Positions 12,890-25,871 are shown, counted from the first letter of the stretch. The stretch is DNA of 64,000 nucleotides from Pegea sp. RAD2-039 (GCA_034620365.1 JAQGEQ010000270.1:1302001-1366000); one strand, 5' to 3'. The notes: generated from the letters alone by a model not told the origin. Program-made: numbers and translations.

Positions 12890-13689
12890 CTAGAAACAAA
12901 CCAGTTAAGATTCCTGCATTTTTCTTCACCAAAATTATAAAACTGTCGCTGAAAAGTGCATTTCTACAAATTGCATACTAATAGTAACACCGATCTGTGT
13001 ATCGACATTCTGAGTTTACACTTTGACCAACAATTTACTGCTGGTTTTGCTGACAGTGTAATCTTGAAGACTTTGAAAATTAAATCTTAAATAAAACCTA
13101 TCGATGAAACATTTAAATTAATTGTAAAATTGTTGAAGATAAAACTGTAGCTTTAAGTTATTGAATCGCGAACTATTCTGTATAGCTTCGATAAATATAA
13201 ATGATATGTAATAAATTATTCCATGGAAAGTAAATCAATTAGATAGATTTAGTTGAGAGTTGTAATTTCAGTAACGAATAGGATGCATACTTCGCGCATT
13301 TTATATACGATTTCTTTAACTTTCTTGTAGTTCCTGTGAACGTTAAGTTTGTTTGAAATAGTTTAATATAAGTATTAGTTAAATTTTTCTTCAATACAAT
13401 TAGTCCCATTGTAAAAAATCGTGGTTCAAATAAAAAGTTGTTTATCTATCAACCAAAATTTAAATCTATTATATTCACGTATAGCATAACTATTTCATCT
13501 GCAAGTTTTAGCTGAGAACTCGAATTTTATTTTATATCAAACTATTTTCTCATAAAAAATCCCATTAATTATAAAAGACAATGTGTTAAAAGAAAAGAAA
13601 AATGTATAATATAATAAAAATTAGTTATAGAAATGTCAATTGATAAAAATGGCACTTACATTACTAAGACGTTATTTTTCTAATTACTT
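12890..13689. other. No gene seen
   Basis: Base composition is slightly less extreme around 12,930-13,080, but no open frame with recognisable similarity was found on either strand. Confidence 0.4.
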
Positions 13690-14075
13690 TTTGAATGATA
13701 AACATATGAAAGAAGAAAAGGAAATGATCCTCTTCAACCAAAAACGGCAGAGCAGAAATCATGAAGACCCAGTTGTTGCTCATGTAGCAGAATTCTAGTC
13801 TCTGCGCAGCGGAAGAGAAGTACTGATGCAGCTGTACCAAGCTGGTGTATGAGAGCTGACAGAACGACACTGAGTGCAAAGACTTATACTACAAGGCTTT
13901 AACTCTGGCTCTAAGCCTGGAGTTTTGCATCTTTTAGAAGTCTTGAATCAGACTAATAAGGACCTTCCGTCCAGGTTTTGTATGAACTTTTCCTTGTGGT
14001 ACATATATTTCTGCCCGGGCTCGAACCGCATGTCAGGTTGACGTGGTAATGGCCTACCACGGAGAGGTACGAAGG
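13690..14075 (-). mobile_element. tRNA-derived SINE-like element
   Basis: A sharply less AT-rich block. On the minus strand its head (about 14,075-14,000) resembles a tRNA: a CTCCGTGGTAGG-type A-box region is followed by an exact B-box-like GGTTCGAGCCC. A body of about 300 bp follows, with no meaningful open frame. That organisation is typical of pol III SINEs. The left end is approximate. A 71-codon frame within it is incidental. Confidence 0.55.
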
Positions 14076-14444
14076 TTATGCTTAAATATATATCAGTAAA
14101 TTTGTTAGCAAACGATATGTGATGCTTCCATTTTCTCTACTTGCTTTTTATATTATTTTTTTCATAACTCTAATATTTTTCAACTTTTTCGTGTTTCAAT
14201 TATTTAATCTACACAACTAATAGGGAGCTGTTGCAATTATATTTGTTGACTTTTTCCTAATGGCTATCGCTTCATTTTGCTATAAGAACTTTACAGTTTA
14301 TCAGTTGCAGGCATTCGTTAAATAAATGAACAATGAATACAGGTCACACAAAAGATATTGATATAACCACAAAACTAACACTTAAACATTATAAGCCTTC
14401 TTCAAATAGATTATAATTAATCCTTCCCTCAAGTTATGTTAACC

Positions 14445-14840
14445 CAGGCGACACACATTACATCTTAATAAGCCCATATCACCTGGTACATTCGTCAGAG
14501 CAAATTTTTTCTCATACCGCACAATTAGTACATGGAACCAGCTGCCATCAGACATTGTCATTTCAAAGTCGCTCGCGTTGTTCAAAAAGAAGTTGAACCG
14601 TTATAATATTGCCACAATTGTCATTTCTAAACTTTGATTTTTTTTTCTTTCTTATATTATTAACATTCTATGTAATTGTTCACTGTTATATGATTTGAGT
14701 GATATCGAAATGTCATGTGTTACATCTTTTACTTTCTATATTTTTGACTAAATAGATGTTATTTGTGAGAATGTGTGTTAGCGAGAGGCACTCTCTTCAG
14801 GTACCCTCCTTCGCATTCATTGTAATAAATAAATAAATAA
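14445..14840 (+). mobile_element. 5'-truncated non-LTR retrotransposon (LINE) 3' end
   Basis: A reading frame on the plus strand ends with the signature C-terminus of many CR1/jockey-like ORF2 proteins: RANFFSYRTISTWNQLPSD, then a Lys-rich FKKKLNRYN segment and a stop. An untranslated tail ends in a short AATAAATAAATAA run at about 14,824-14,838, a common LINE 3' terminus. Only the final 60 or so codons are present, so the copy is dead on arrival. Confidence 0.75.
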
Positions 14841-16289
14841 CCTAGAATTTATTTAGTATAGATTAAACATGGAATTTCCAGATCTATATGAGTCTAGGAA
14901 CTTCAATAAAAAAAGACTGAGTTATTGTTGGAAGCTTTCTAATCTATTTTCAAAATTTCTACAAAAGAGTAACTTTTTGGTGATGGTCATAAATGAAGTA
15001 AATGAAGTTAAAGCTCGTAAATGAAGCTCACATAGCAACCAGCCCACAGCTGTTTATATTCAATAACTTTTATTTGAATTTAGAAACCTTGAAATATTTT
15101 CATTGCTTCAAAATGATTATAAAACTATATTAAGATTTGTTAAGAACATTCGATTAACTAACTAACTTCCTATACCTCTACAATGTCTTTACTATTTCTG
15201 TATTAATCGTAAATTATGATATCTAGGACCTTTTAAGTATCTCATCGCTCATACTACCTAGTTTTTGTTTGCTATAGGAGCTGTTGAATTTATAACTCGC
15301 AGTCACGCGTGAATAAATAAATAAACTTTATATTTCAACAAACAAATCGTCAGAAACTTTTTGCTTAACTGACCATTTTAGTCAAAAAAGTTAATCTAGC
15401 AGTAAAAGTTCATTGAGAGTTTAATGAGAAGTTGGACATTTGTTATGTTGAAGAGACGGGTAGTTTATAAAAATTATAAAATATTTAAAGTTTATAACTA
15501 TTTTAAATATTGTTTGCTTATATAGTTTCATATCAAAAATAACTTTTATCAATTCTATTTACTAATAAAATATTTTGTATAGTGGCAAATATGTGTTAAA
15601 AAAGTATATTATAAATCTTTAATTATATTATAGTATTTTAATATTTTATTTCTAACTTCCTTGAAGTAGATCCTTGAAGTAAATTAATAGAAACCAGCAA
15701 AGTGTTTTCTAAATTTTGGTTTATACATAACTATTTGTATAACGTTTTTAAAAGATTATAAAAATTCTAATGATTAGTATTCACTTTTTTGGTCCTTGTA
15801 TAAAAATTGTATTACCTTGAGTTTAAATTTACTAAGAAAGAGTTGATTAGATTATATTTTAAACACATGATCAACATTTAGTTTGTAATTTCATTTTCTT
15901 AATTTCAAATCTTTTAAAATTTTGAAATATTAAATTGATATTATTTTCAAGTTTTGATTTACTGTTGTATATTAACAAGCTCGTATCAATAAGAAAAGGT
16001 CTCACTAGCTCTTGAGAAATCCGTCGGGTAGATGACGGGCAGACCCAAAGGATCCATTATATGGAGAGCTGTTGAAAGACAGGCGTAATCTAATCCTCTA
16101 ATAATAATATCATAATACAATATCGGCCATCCCTGTCTTTGCTTTAAGGATACTTGCAAGCGCGATATAAAATCGCCCAACATCAATACCAGCAATTAGG
16201 AAGACATCGCAGCAATCACTCCGAATGACGCTCTTTACTTTACAAACAACTGAAGGGTAAAGAAGAAAAACCAGCTTCAAAATAGAGAA
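14841..16289. other. Gene-poor; possible second LINE tail near 15.3 kb
   Basis: No gene recognised. Another AATAAATAAATAAA run at about 15,312-15,325 follows GC-richer sequence and may mark a second LINE 3' end. A 69-codon frame at 15,986-16,195 (minus) lies in less AT-rich DNA but resembles nothing I know. Confidence 0.4.
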
Positions 16290-17140
16290 AAAAAATCCCT
16301 AATTTTTGCTTCTTATTCATCTCATGGTGTTTTGCGTTGCTTTTAATATCATCAATCAAATTAGATCGTATATGATCGAAGCAGGCTTTGTGAAGACTTT
16401 TGCCAAAGAAGAAATATTCCCAAATTTAAAAAAGATGTTGGAGATTCAACATCTGAAGAACGTTTGAGAAAAAATGAAACTAATTATTCTAATGCAATGT
16501 TTTATGAATTTTTACCAGTTACAGTATCTAACCTCAAGATACCCTAAATCGAAATGTTCTGCAAGTCAAGTAAACAAGCTTTATGAAAGCAGGGATAAGT
16601 ATTCAAGAATAAGCATCTGGAGCAATATATTATGCATATATATTATATATATATATATTATTTATTAATATATTATTATTATTAATATATATTTAATATA
16701 TTATATATATTATTGCATATATATTATATAGAATTGACCAAAGCAGCCGAAAATACTTTAATCTACCTTGCAGGTTACGCAAGAAAAGTTGTTACTTCTC
16801 ATACTTCTTCTTTTTCAAGAAAATATACTTTCTAAAATTCGTTTTGAGCTTCACAAAACTAAAATACAAGTTTGTTGAAATTAAATTAAATATTTGTTCA
16901 AAACGAACTTTGATGATAAAATGTGATGAGAGCTTATTTAGTTTTCCAGATTTTGAAATAAATAATTACAAAAATGTTGACCAACGATGTAAAGTATTTA
17001 ATTGATGAAAAAAGTTGGTGAAATACTTTTTCGTTATAACTTGGTTGAAAATTTGCTTTGTTATCCTGCATGGTTGTAAGCATTCCGCCCAAATGTTTTT
17101 TGATACAAAATTGTTTCAAACACTTTAATGGATTGTACAA
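16290..17140 (+). mobile_element. Possible DNA-transposon transposase remnant
   Basis: Broken plus-strand frames include KAAENTLIYLAGYARKVV at about 16,740-16,795. This resembles the conserved 'YIAGY-ARK' stretch of P-element/THAP9-type transposases. Upstream frames (16,370-16,470 and 16,474-16,615) read like coding sequence with stops. An AT-rich simple repeat interrupts the region. No terminal inverted repeats were identified. The similarity rests on one motif and needs a search. Confidence 0.35.
16622..16732. repeat. AT-rich simple repeat with flanking direct repeat
   Basis: Almost pure TA/TTA repeats, bracketed by two copies of TGCATATATATTATATA (starting near 16,633 and 16,714). Likely microsatellite expansion inside the transposase-like remnant. 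Confidence 0.8.
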
Positions 17141-17399
17141 CAGACTTAAATAGAGACAAATTTAATAATGCCCAAATAAACTCCAGTTAGTATCCAGCTG
17201 TTTCATTTTTCAATACTGAAAATTTAATAATCTTTTTCTAGAGAGCCATACGTTCGTATATACTTTAAATTAAGAATATTTAAAGCATGAATCTATTAAG
17301 TTTGTAAAGCTTTTGATGAGCTCAAAATGAATCCACTACTGTAAAGGCTACTAAGATGTACAGGCGGCAAATATTTAAAGCCACTATTAGGATGTAATA

Positions 17400-17580
17400 A
17401 GGATATTTTTCATTCTGACAACTGAAGTTCATAAACAACCACAAGGCGTGACACTATTTACCCGTAGTTGAGGGACATACTTTCCGCGCGTGTGACGAGG
17501 TCTGCCGTATCTTTGGTGACTAGGTGAAGCTTGAACTCATGCGTGCAAAGCATAATGCATCAGAGGCCAACCAAATAAAC
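17400..17580 (-). mobile_element. tRNA-type SINE, family copy 1
   Basis: On the minus strand a degenerate tRNA-like head contains a TGGCCTCTGATGC A-box-like stretch and GAGTTCAAGCTTC, a B-box-like stretch. A body follows that includes ACTACGGGTAAATAGTG and a CCTTGTGGTTG motif. The body aligns with a second copy near 27.0-27.2 kb (shared blocks GTAAATA-TG and CCTTGT-G-TG-TTT, and the CGCGC-AAAGTAT block), so this is an interspersed family rather than chance. Confidence 0.55.
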
Positions 17581-17819
17581 CGATTGACTATTTCGTCGAT
17601 GTGGTTTTATTACAAATTTTGAATAATCGCTTAATATATCACAAATCTTATCTTGCAAATATTGCAGTTTTATATGAACTTATTTAAGATTGTATGGCTC
17701 TTATGTGAGTCTGCAAGTATGAGCGTTAAAGTAGATCAAAGTTTTTTTCTGGGTGTTTCTCTGTACAAAAGAAAAGTTTCTTCTTACTTAGAAATAGTTA
17801 ACTTCCTGCTTATTAGCTC

Positions 17820-18740
17820 TTGAGTATCTGGCAAGATCCCCCATCTTTATATTCTCTTCCACCCAGACAACGAGCTCGCTCGTCCATTAAACTTGTCCAC
17901 ACAAACATGTTTAACAACTGCTACCAACTCCTCGTGCAATCCTCCTAACTAAAACATCACCATATTGCGACTTAAAGAAATTACTTTTCAGCAACACCTC
18001 TACACAGAGATCGTCCATGCCAAATATCTCTGTAATGCCTTTAAGCAGTTGTAAACTAACTCTATAAAATATTTTAAGTTCACAAACAACTAGCCATTGT
18101 CTCCTTTAATTGATTTTGGGTTTTGTGAATCTTGAACTTTTGAACAAAGCTCTTCGGGGATCCGGTATCAATGAACACCTTAAATATCTTACCTTCTATA
18201 GAGACATCCATGGTATGTTTTATTTTTTGAAAATTGAATATACCCCAGTACTTCTAAGAATTGACTAATCTTTCCAGTTCTCTCATTTTTTGTCTACTTG
18301 ATTGTTTCCTAGAAGTGACCTTCAAAGGATGACATGCCAGACTAGAATTTTCCTTTAAACATTTAAAGTACGCACTTGATCCAGTTCGACATCTTCTAAA
18401 GTGATGAGGTTTGTTATCACCACATTTTTAACAAACTTCCTTCATGGCCGCTACTGTCAACTTCACCTGGCCCTAATCCTCGACTTTTATTGAATTTACT
18501 GCCTCTCCTGTAACTTCCAACAATCTGCCATTTCCCAAGTGTTACCGCTTGATAAAATGCTTTTAAATGTCAAGGGCTTATTCTCTAATATCCGTTATCG
18601 TCTCTCCAATGAGCATAACGAGTCTATAAATAAATTCCTGGTCATACCTGCACTGTGTTCTACTGCTGCGGCCCTCTTAAGCGTCAAGTCATTGGCAAGT
18701 ATACCGAAACTCTTCTAGAGATTGACTTAGTTTCAGTTTT
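17820..18740 (-). mobile_element. Gag-protease remnant of an LTR-type retroelement
   Basis: Read on the minus strand in broken frames. A gag-like alpha-helical segment (about 18,720-18,560) is followed by two cysteine-rich zinc-knuckle-like motifs (about 18,450-18,350) and then an aspartic-protease core VFIDTGSPKSFV near 18,180-18,150. The order gag, zinc knuckle, protease is that of Ty3/gypsy-type elements. The sequence around the knuckle (a VAAMKEVC stretch) matches a second copy at 29.5 kb. Frameshifts and stops show it is inactive. No polymerase or LTRs were recognised nearby. Confidence 0.7.
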
Positions 18741-21278
18741 TCAATTCTTATTAGATGACGCTAAAAATTTCATTTGCATATACGTATGCGGTAAGATAAT
18801 TTTTCTTTATACTATTCAAATCTATTGCAATAAGTAGCTTTTATTTCTCATCTAAGTTATTAGTTTGCTATGATTAGAAAAGTTTCGTTTATGAACAACT
18901 TGGTTAATCAATTTTATTTTTCCTTGTCTGTTATTATCCGTCTTCGTGGTGCAGAAGTCATCATCAAGTAATACTGAGTTTAAAAACTTCCATAAGAAAT
19001 TGAATCAGTGAAGAAAAGACTGAGAAATGAATTTCAAGCTCAGAAGCTGTCATATACGAAGGACGCCACAAAAACCTTAGAAATTCAAACTGAAAATGTC
19101 AATCAAAAGCATTTCTTCAATTATGGAACTCAAGCGAAAACTTTCGGTAAAAACTCTTAACCTCTCACTACATGCATCTAGTCTGTAACGGACTGTAGTA
19201 GCTAACTACCAATGAAAAACTATATTTCAAACTTTTTCAAATTCATTGAACAAAGTACCTTTCTGACGGAGAACAACGTCAAGATGTTTCTTCTTGTAAC
19301 ATCAGTTTAATTATGATGAAACCTTTTAATGAATCAATCAAAACTAAGCTGCTGAAACTCCAAGAATTCAGCATCAGTTACTTTGACTTGACCATAAGAA
19401 TGAATGCAGCCGAATCGAACTAAAAATCAGCGAGAGCTTCACATGAGCTACGTGAAATACAGGAAGTCACTCAAGTGTATAAAAGTACTGATAAATTTGC
19501 CAAATATTTACACTGTTCTTTATCTCTAAATGTTTTTGGAAATTGAATGCTCTTGCCGACAATACTAAACATAAACTCAACATCATCTGCTTTATATTTA
19601 AACAAAGTAAGATTTTTCTCACGTTTTTTCATTAAAGACAAGGATATTTCCACCTTCTATGACCTACAATTGCCTCATCACGTAAACTACTTGTTCAGAA
19701 CTGGTTAAGTTACTTTATACCAAATTCTTCAATCTCATAAGACCAGAAAATTTGAAGTACTGTTAAAACTTTACATCTAATACATCCATCCCAAATTAGA
19801 GTTTAAAACTTCCACATAGAGTTGTCAATTTGAAAAAGATGAAAGTTTTATTACAACTCTATTTCAAGAATTAGTGACCTAAAATCAAAGAAGTATTTAG
19901 TTTTGGTGACAGAAGCAACTGTTTATGCAAGAGGTCCATTTATCAAAAATTTATCAAAAGACGATTTAGTTAAGTAATTCACAGAAAATAATTATTAAAA
20001 GTCTTTTTATATATAATTAAATTCACTTGGTTATTATTAATACGTAGCCACAGATAACGAATCATACAGCTCTTGTAGCAAACACAATCAAATTGATTGT
20101 ATAAAAACAAGAAGAAAGGTCTTAAGTTCCACAGTTCAACAATATCAAAAATCGAAACAAAGAAAAGGCATATGTATAAACTTAAGAGTACATTAGTAAT
20201 ATAAGAAAAGATACAAACTAAATACTTATAACTATTAAATAAATCATAACGTAAGTATTGTATAAGCTTGATGGCAATGCAAACAATTAACAAAAATCAG
20301 CACTTACTCTTCAAAAATTAGTTTTATGGCTTACTTTTAATTAGTGCAAAATATAATCTAATTTTTGATTTGCTTGCTTAAAACTAAGAAATTTGATTTC
20401 TAAGCTTTTGTAGTTAAATTCTGTGTACACGACAGTTTTATCATAGCATATGATCAAGATATAATTTTTAAAAACAAAATCATTATTTACTTTTAATTGG
20501 AACAATTTATAAACGAGTATTGAGTTATCCTGCAAGTCTATTAGGAGTTACAAAATCTTTCGTCACAACCTCATAGTCACAACAGTATCTAAGACTTGGG
20601 TACGAGATCACCATAGATCTTTACATTCTGGTGGCAAAAAAGTTGTTGAAGACATATATTGTGGCCAACAAAAGATAATATAAAATATTGGAGATGATGA
20701 CCTGATAATCGTAGCAGCAGTCTTTTTCTTAGCTTATTCTGTTGTTTGAAATAAGAAGGTGGACAATTGATGGGCGCTAAGAGGCCGGAAAATTTTTACA
20801 AAGATGAATTTTATAGATGGGTTCTTAAGTACTTTAGGCTGAGTAAATAAATTCTCTTACGAAATAATTGAAAGGCAAACGAAAAGACACTACATGCATA
20901 CAATTAAACGAAACAAATTAAGTTGGCTTAAACTGAAATGTTTCAACCTAAACAGTTTAAAAGATAGAAGAAAAGCTTAAGCGCACAGATGTAGAAAGTC
21001 TATCGGGATACTAGCAATGTATCAAGCTGATGAAATGGGAGAACTATATTTCGTTCTACATGTCTGATCACCATTTGATCGGTTACCGCGTCCAGACCTC
21101 TTCCGCTACCTCGACTTATGTATTTTTACAAAGTCATCCCAACCGGTTTCGTTTCTTTATTGTTCGATGCGCTTCTTATTAACCTTTTCTGTTCCAAATT
21201 GGTTCTTTTGTTCCTATCCAACAACAGTGTCTAGTACCTCTATGACTTCTTCCAGTATGTTTCCTTATATTTTGTGTC
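18741..21278. other. Gene-poor stretch with probable retroelement debris
   Basis: No intact gene. Patches at 18,950-19,450 and 20,600-21,200 are less AT-rich than their surroundings and look like decayed mobile-element DNA. The hydrophobic frames near 20.0-20.5 kb (minus) are the kind expected by chance in AT-rich DNA. Confidence 0.4.
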
Positions 21279-21479
21279 TCAGCTGTAAAAACCAGCCTTA
21301 TCGCGATTGCCAGCACCGCAAACGCCTACGCAATCACTTTCACTCTGCCTGACAAGCTCACATAGCAATAGTATATCAATTTTTCTACATTTAAAGCATA
21401 TACTTGAGCTTTTATGACATTTTCTAAAATTGTGGAGTATGGTATTTTCACTCTCAAAACAAATCCTTATTGTAGGCAC
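21279..21479 (-). mobile_element. Third zinc-knuckle (gag) fragment
   Basis: A short minus-strand frame contains CHKSSSICFKCRKIDILLLC followed by a Cys/Gly-rich stretch. The CFKC-x-K core and spaced cysteines resemble a retroelement CCHC knuckle whose histidine position is not conserved. It is probably a decayed gag piece related to those near 18.4 and 29.6 kb. Confidence 0.4.
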
Positions 21480-23173
21480 TACTGATAGCTCCGGTTTTTA
21501 TGTTACAGCACCTGATTTTCTTCACTCTTTTAGTCCATCGAAATTACTGTTTTTATCACAGTATATTTCTTTAATTCTTTAACGCGCTTTATTCTATAAT
21601 AAATTATTTACCGGTAAACGCATCTTTATATCTACGTACGCGGCAAGATCTGAGACAGACGCATTTACGTATGCGATGTGGTTCATCTTGGGTAAGAAAG
21701 CAAGTATTACAGTTCATGGAAGTAGAGAAAATCTAAAATTTCAGGAGCTTGGTTTTTGATAACATTTTGTAATTTATTTTTGCTAGAAACTTAAAATCTT
21801 GAATGATACTGTAAATATAGCATGGGAAGTTTAAGCTATTTTATAAACAGCTTAAATTTCTTTTTAATTAATTAAAGCTGTCATCGCCAGCTTTAAATAT
21901 AGTTCTTTTAAAATTTTTATATGTTAAATTAGTAACCAATAAAGTCTAATATGCATTTAATGTTTAATATATATATCAAAAAGATTCTATTCTTCTTAGA
22001 TTCATAAATTAGCAGTCTTACAATCCAATCCTAATTTAAGATACTTAGAAATTAACAAAAATTTTGTCGATAATTCAAATTTTTGAAGTTGATATGTAAG
22101 TTGTTAAGAAATAAAATTAAGTTTATTTAAAGGCAGCACTGAACATAAAAAAATATTTCACCGCATAAGTAATTCTTTTAATAATGAATTTTCATTACAA
22201 TATTATATATCTTTCTATTTCTTCTCTTAAACATTTTGGTTATGTTAATGTAATTCTTTCATTTGTTTTATAATTTAGTTTATTTGTTTATTCGTACTTT
22301 TCTTCTTAAAAAAGCCCCACAAGTAAATATGTAGTAATAGCATTTGGAATTAAACAAATATGGGTTTATTCTTCTCTTATTGCTATTTTGTACTTAATAA
22401 ATTAAAATTATTTATCTTTTTGTAAATTATAGTAAACTAAATTTTGACTGATAATATTTGTGTTACTTTTTTCTAATTTAACAAATGTATTTCATATCTG
22501 TTGTATTTTTGTTCACTTATTCTGTATATTATTAATTCAAATGAAGTTTAGACACAAACTTATAAATTGACAATATTTTTATACAGTAAATCAGTTGATA
22601 ATAAAGTATAAATATTTCTTTTTAAGTAACTAATAATTATAAATAACTATAGGTTATAAATGATATGGGGATTTAGATTAAAAGTAAATTTATAAGATTT
22701 GAAGCAACTTTATAATGCTGAAATTTTTTGGTCAAGCTTTTTTTTCATATATTTGATTAATAACCTTTTTAAAAATATGTCTTATCTAAACAATATTTAT
22801 GTTATTCTATATTTTAATTTAGAACTTTTGAGCATTATAGAAATAAAATTTTTATTTAAAAAAAATTACATCATTTTTTTATAAATGATTTTAAGTTTTA
22901 AAATTTGTTTTATGATAAATTGGTACTTTGCCAAAATTTCAAAGTAGGAAATAATCATTCATATGAAATTGAATTTTAAGTTAAAGTTATGCATGGTTTT
23001 GTTCAGGTCTTACGTTAGACTTTTTAACCAATTTTAGAAATTACTTAATCTTATTTTGATGTATATATTTTTCAGAGAAATCTTAAATCATTCTTTTTGA
23101 TGAATTCATTTCTTTTTTGTTTTTTTTCATAAGGTTTTTCCCCTTTCATCAAACCAATTTATTTTCTCAAAAA
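21480..23173. other. AT-rich intergenic DNA and Polycomb gene 5' flank
   Basis: No gene found. The last few hundred bases before the Polycomb start codon are T-rich and should hold its promoter and 5' UTR, but I see no distinct promoter element. Confidence 0.5.
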
Positions 23174-25814
23174 ATGCCCGAAGAAAAACAACTGATGCAT
23201 CTAATGATGGAAGAATCTAATCCCATTCTAAAGTTTGTCACGTGTTCAATCTGTAAAGGTTTTATAATTAACGCGATGACAATCAACGAATGTTTACATA
23301 CGTGTGCGTACCTCTAATACCCATCCACCTGTGTGTGGTTGGTTTTATGTTTAAATTACTATCTGTTAATTTATTTTACATCTGTTAATCTTTTTAATTT
23401 TGTTAAGATTTAAATTTTTTTCAATGTAGTCTGCCGATCTTGTATCTGGAAACATTTTGCCTTCAGCTTGTTTTGTCCTGAATGTAACGCTAAAGCCCAC
23501 CAAGCTAGGCCTCTAAGCTCATTGCAACCTGATACCACTAAACAGGAAATTATTTACAAATTATTTCCAAAGCTTTTACTCAATGAAATGGCTCAAAGAG
23601 GAGGATTTTGGAGAAAATACCCTGAAATCACAGGTTGTCTTATTTTATTTTATATTTTTTTCTAACATCATTAATATGGTAGAAAAATATAATCAATTTG
23701 TTGAGTATGGTTGTGGAGTTGAAATGGACACTTTGAAGATTTGTGTTACTTTGGAGAGAAACAAAAAGTAAATATTTTCATTGAAATAGTCAAATGTTCA
23801 AATAAAAACTGTTTTTCAATTCAAGGAGCAATGTGGTCTGTTTGAAAGATGATCTCATTGATGCTGGTGTTTCTATCAATAAGATTTTCATCCGACTCCA
23901 TAGTGACGCTCCTATGTCGTGTCTTAAGAAGTTTATCATAAATAAGTTAAACAATTTGGGAGAACAGACGAATTCTTTAAAAGTATTTTTTTAGTTCTTT
24001 TCCCATTTTTTATTTAATTTCTTCATTTATAGGTTTATTTAGTCCGACATAAAAATGTTTTGTCAGACGATGTGACCATTTACAGCATTTTAACAAGAAA
24101 TGATTTTAAAAGAGTGAGTTTAGTTTAATTTGTATTTATAAATTTATCAAATTTAATAATAGATGTTTTATTACAGTGTTCATTACCAGTGGAATTTGTA
24201 GTTTGCAAACCAATTGATAACTTGAAATCTGCCTCTAATAGATGTGATAACTTTGATGCAAATCTCTCAGATAACTCCATCGATGTAAGAATGAAAGAGG
24301 CAGAGATTTTTAGTGCCTTTGATAAAAGTTCTAGCAAAGATTCATCTGTCTCAGTTACTGATGATGAAATGGCACCAGAAAAGAGTTCTTGTGGTTTAAT
24401 GAAGTCGCCTCAAAAACCTTCACCTAATAAAATCAAGTTTGAAACAAACGCGAGTTGTAAAAAAGATTCTGGAACTTCTACATCTCCACAGCCTTTAGTT
24501 GAGAATTGGCAACCTATAAATGATAATGAAGAAAACCACAAGCGGTTAAATCCAACAAGTTCACACAATCTGGAAGTTCCTCCTAAAAGATTGTGTAATC
24601 GTAGCAAGATTGGCAAACCTGTAAAGGTGACAAGTCTAATACGACTCGACTCTAACAAGCAGCAAACACATCAAACAATCGTGCCTCCAGTAGTATCTGC
24701 AACTGGTCCAATATCAAATCCTACAATCAATAGTTTGCATGATGGCCAGAGCAGAGAAAATGCTTCAGTTCCATATCAACCTGTTATTAAATGGATCACT
24801 GCTAAGAGTTTATCAACTAACGAAACAGTTTCACCGAAAGTCGTTCAAAATAATCAAGTTGATGAAGTGATTACAATCCCTAGCTCTTTAATCCCTGCGT
24901 CATCTATGACGCCACCAGCAGTAGAGAGTTGTAATTTCTATACATGTAATGGTATTGTGAGACGCAAGTCGAATAATTTGGACTCTACTACAAATGAACG
25001 AACAAATGCTGCTGTTCCAAAAGGATACACCCCACAATCTTTTATAAGAATTGCAAGTGAATCAAGCAACAAATCTAGTTCTATGGAAAAACGTTTTGCT
25101 AAACCACCAATCAGAAGACCTATCTATTCTTCTGTCCCTTTTCCCGTTGTGAAGAAAAAATCAGAACAAGTTCAACGACTTGACAAGAACAAACCGATAC
25201 GATCCGCTAGACATGTTTCTATTATCAATTCTTTGCTGCCAAAATCTCTTAGCCCTGGTGCTGTTACAAATACCGCCAAGTTTTTACATAATCAAAGCAA
25301 TAATCTACAAACAAAGTCGTTGTTTGGTAGACCCTTCTTAACACGCTCTACTACTCGACTAAATACTAATCGATTTAATTCAAATGCTGCACACTCTTCA
25401 AAAGCACCTCTTTCAATTATACCATTAGAAAGAAGTGGCACTTTTAGTATCCCGTTTAGAAATACTAATAAACTGCCTGAAAAAAGACTTATACAACCCC
25501 CTTCATTGATTCGTATGAACAGTTTGCAACGTTATACTAACACTGGTGAAAAGAAGATGATTACAGTTGATTTCAGCCAAGCAAGCAGCAAAAAAGCCCT
25601 CACTCAATCTCGCCCCTTTGTGGTCCAAAATAAAGTGAAATTGAAGCCTACTACCCCTTCACTTGCTGTACGTAAAAGTTTTGTTCTCAAGCTTCCTTTT
25701 AAGTCGAAGCTATTACCCCAACAATCTAGTGCCGCTTCTACTACTAGAACTGGTGGCAGTGCTGATGAAACTAGACCTCAAGACCTACCATCAACTTCTC
25801 ACAACTCTTCCTAG
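23174..25814 (+). CDS. PCGF: Polycomb group RING finger protein (Psc/BMI1/MEL18 family) with long basic C-terminal tail
   Basis: Subunit of Polycomb repressive complex 1; in the family it pairs with RING1 to ubiquitinate histone H2A and compact chromatin in the nucleus. Exons 23174-23303, 23430-23633, 23683-23767, 23826-23982, 24033-24113 and 24177-25814 join in phase to 764 residues. The RING ligands are Cys24, Cys27, Cys40, His42, Cys45, Cys48, Cys59 and Cys62, with the family signature ECLHTFCRSC. The conserved RPL...EIIYKLFPKLLLNEM helix follows. A RAWUL (ubiquitin-like) domain spans about residues 127-230. The last exon alone encodes about 530 residues rich in Ser, Pro, Lys and Arg, far longer than vertebrate BMI1/MEL18 tails and more like insect Psc/Su(z)2. 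The start is the Met before PEEKQL, 23 residues ahead of the RING. Four of the five introns are under 130 nt. Confidence 0.93.
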
Positions 25815-25871
25815 TAATCATTCTCTTTTGTTTTAACCTTTTTATAAGTTTCTTTTTTTAATCATTTTGCT

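Noticed and set aside
15986-16195. 69-codon minus-strand frame in less AT-rich DNA
   Set aside because: No recognisable family, no splice context; probably repeat-derived.
16622-16732. AT palindromes as a possible replication origin or cruciform
   Set aside because: Simple TA/TTA expansion explains it; nothing else points to an origin.
19310-19420. Plus-strand KLLKLQEFSISYFDLTIR, reminiscent of the end of a retroelement RNase H domain
   Set aside because: The match is short, the frame stops at once, and its strand is opposite to the neighbouring gag-pro remnant.
19979-20293. 104-codon hydrophobic minus-strand frame
   Set aside because: Phe/Tyr/Ile/Leu-rich frames without other signals are expected by chance in AT-rich DNA; no Kozak, splice or homology support.
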